From Sinorhizobium sp. (GTDB lineage: Bacteria; Pseudomonadota; Alphaproteobacteria; Rhizobiales; Rhizobiaceae), in assembly GCA_031178305.1 (NCBI GenBank), contig JAPSJG010000207.1:1-6923 (forward strand): DNA of 6,923 nucleotides, given 5' to 3'. The notes beneath the pieces were generated by a model. The model was not told the origin of the DNA, searched no databases, and saw only the letters and a list, made by a program, of their open reading frames with translations. Position numbers and translations under genes: made by a program. Position 1 is the stretch's first letter; each line of letters opens with the position of its first letter. Below are positions 5,721 through 6,923 of this stretch, piece by piece.

Positions 5721-5767
5721 AGGTCCGCTGAAGGCATTCGGAAGGCTTGCCATGCTAGGTTGAAATC

Positions 5768-6923
5768 ATGAGCAAGCCATCACGATTTGAACAGCGGAAC
5801 CAGGCCCCGACCGGGCATGGCGGTACGCGGTCAATCCTGCGCATTCTCTCAGCCTGCGCGGGCGCTCTGGCCGCCCTTGTCGTACTTGCCGTAGGCTTCG
5901 GGGCCAATCTCCACCTGCTGCCGGCTGTCGCCGCCATCGGCGGTCTTTCCGGCGCCTTTCTGCTGCTCTCCGGCGATGCCGAGACCCGCTGGGAAGTGGC
6001 GGGAGGAGATGACATAGGCAGGCTGGGAGAGCCGGAAACCTCTGCCTTGCTATCGACCATTCACGATGCACTCGGCGACATCGCTATCGTCCGGCACCTC
6101 GATGGCAGGATTATTCAGGCGAACGCCGTTTTCCACCGGGTAGTGGCCCGCGCGGAAGTAAAGGGTCTTACCTGCGTTTCCCTGGGACTGGCCTTTGAGC
6201 CGAGGCCCGATCCCGACCACTATCTCGCACGATTGACGACGGCGGAGGGAGAGCGTCTTTACGACTGGCACGACGTCATCGTCCGCCAGCCGGCCACCGG
6301 CCGGCTGGTGCGCCACAGCATCGCCCGCGACGTGACCGAAGAGGCGCGAGCCGCGCGCGAAAGGGAGGAGGCGCGCCGTCGCGCCGAAGAGGCGAGCCAG
6401 GCGAAGTCTCGGCTGCTTGCCACCGTGACGCACGAGATCCGCACGCCTCTTTCTGGCATCCTCGGCATGAGCCACCTGCTCGGCCAGACGGAGCTATCCG
6501 CCGAGCAGAGGAATTACCTCGCCGATATGCAGCAGTCCGGCCACGCGCTGGTTCAATTGGTCGAAGACTTGATCGACTTTTCGTCTCTTTCTGCCGGACG
6601 GTTTCAGCTACACCCCTCCCGTCAGGATCTTCGCCTCGTCATCGAAAACGTGGTGGAACTGTTGTCGCACCGGGCCCATGAAAAGGGAATCGAAATTGGC
6701 GCGACCGTCGCAGCGAGCGTACCCGGGTTGATGGTCTTCGATGCGGCACGCTTGCGGCAGGTGCTATTCAATGTCATCGGCAACGCCGTCAAATTCACCG
6801 AAACCGGTGGGGTTCTCGTCTCCGCAGATATCGTCGAAGGTGCGGTGCGCATCCGGATCGACGACAGCGGTCCTGGCATGTCGGCCGACGAAGTGGAACG
6901 CGTGTTTGAGGAATTCGAGCAGG
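5768..6923 (+). CDS. Membrane PAS-domain sensor histidine kinase (partial, C-terminus off window)
   Basis: This frame is open from an ATG at 5768 to the window end (385 codons, no stop). It has a short cytoplasmic tail, then two closely spaced hydrophobic helices (about 24-45 and 48-68) with almost no periplasmic loop. A PAS-like domain lies at about 95-190 (DIAIVRHLDGRIIQANAVFHRVV, ending in IARDVTEEAR), then a charged coiled coil (191-212). The HisKA domain has the H-box TVTHEIRTPLSGILGMSHLL with His222 as phosphoacceptor. The HATPase domain shows the N-box RLRQVLFNVIGNAVKFTETG (328-347, with Asn335 and Asn339), G1 DDSGPGM (365-371) and F-box VFEEFEQ (379-385). The H-box style matches hybrid kinases, so receiver domains may follow. 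The signal is unknown. A weak AGG precedes the start. It begins 47 bases after lspA with no clear terminator, so read-through is possible. Confidence 0.88.
   Translation, partial: MSKPSRFEQRNQAPTGHGGTRSILRILSACAGALAALVVLAVGFGANLHLLPAVAAIGGLSGAFLLLSGDAETRWEVAGGDDIGRLGEPETSALLSTIHDALGDIAIVRHLDGRIIQANAVFHRVVARAEVKGLTCVSLGLAFEPRPDPDHYLARLTTAEGERLYDWHDVIVRQPATGRLVRHSIARDVTEEARAAREREEARRRAEEASQAKSRLLATVTHEIRTPLSGILGMSHLLGQTELSAEQRNYLADMQQSGHALVQLVEDLIDFSSLSAGRFQLHPSRQDLRLVIENVVELLSHRAHEKGIEIGATVAASVPGLMVFDAARLRQVLFNVIGNAVKFTETGGVLVSADIVEGAVRIRIDDSGPGMSADEVERVFEEFEQ

Noticed and set aside
5721..5767. Possible terminator or promoter between lspA and the kinase
   Set aside because: Only four-base complementary stretches (GGCA/TGCC) are present, with no T-run, and there is no room for a -35/-10 pair with a normal leader.

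Overview
The window looks like chromosomal DNA from an alphaproteobacterium of the Rhizobiaceae, most likely Sinorhizobium/Ensifer or a close relative. The reasons are high GC, GTG/ATG starts with GGAG-type ribosome sites, an alphaproteobacterial sppA-ihfB-LapA gene cluster, and a short palindromic repeat at about 3000-3090 resembling the rhizobial intergenic mosaic element (RIME). The genus is inferred, not proven.

Layout. (1) Positions 1-445, minus strand: the first 148 codons of lptC, the inner-membrane/periplasmic LPS transport protein, running off the left edge. (2) Positions 446-700: a divergent control region with a candidate lptC promoter and a perfect 9-bp inverted repeat in front of sppA. 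(3) Positions 701-2462, plus strand: sppA (small signal peptide peptidase), ihfB (integration host factor beta) and a two-helix LapA-domain membrane protein. (4) Positions 2491-2949, minus strand: a lone CoxG/SRPBCC-family gene convergent with the LapA gene. (5) Positions 2950-3232: a divergent control region holding the RIME-like palindromes, a candidate promoter and a leader hairpin. (6) Positions 3233-5720, plus strand: a tightly overlapping three-gene unit of an RlmI-like Rossmann-fold methyltransferase, a TrmH/SpoU 2'-O-ribose methyltransferase and lspA (lipoprotein signal peptidase). (7) Positions 5768 to the end, plus strand: the N-terminal 385 codons of a membrane-anchored PAS histidine kinase, cut off inside its ATPase domain.

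The themes are envelope biogenesis (LptC, SppA, LapA-like, LspA), RNA modification (two methyltransferases of unrelated folds, translationally coupled), nucleoid architecture (IhfB) and signalling (the kinase). Most of this is core genome. I see no mobile element, CRISPR array, phage or toxin-antitoxin module, and no convincing new defence or metabolic system. The most unusual items are the RlmI-like protein, which lacks the expected cysteine and PUA domain and carries a long basic tail; the RIME-like palindromes between divergent genes; the structured leaders before sppA and ihfB; and an apparent break in the usual gene order on both sides of sppA-ihfB-LapA.
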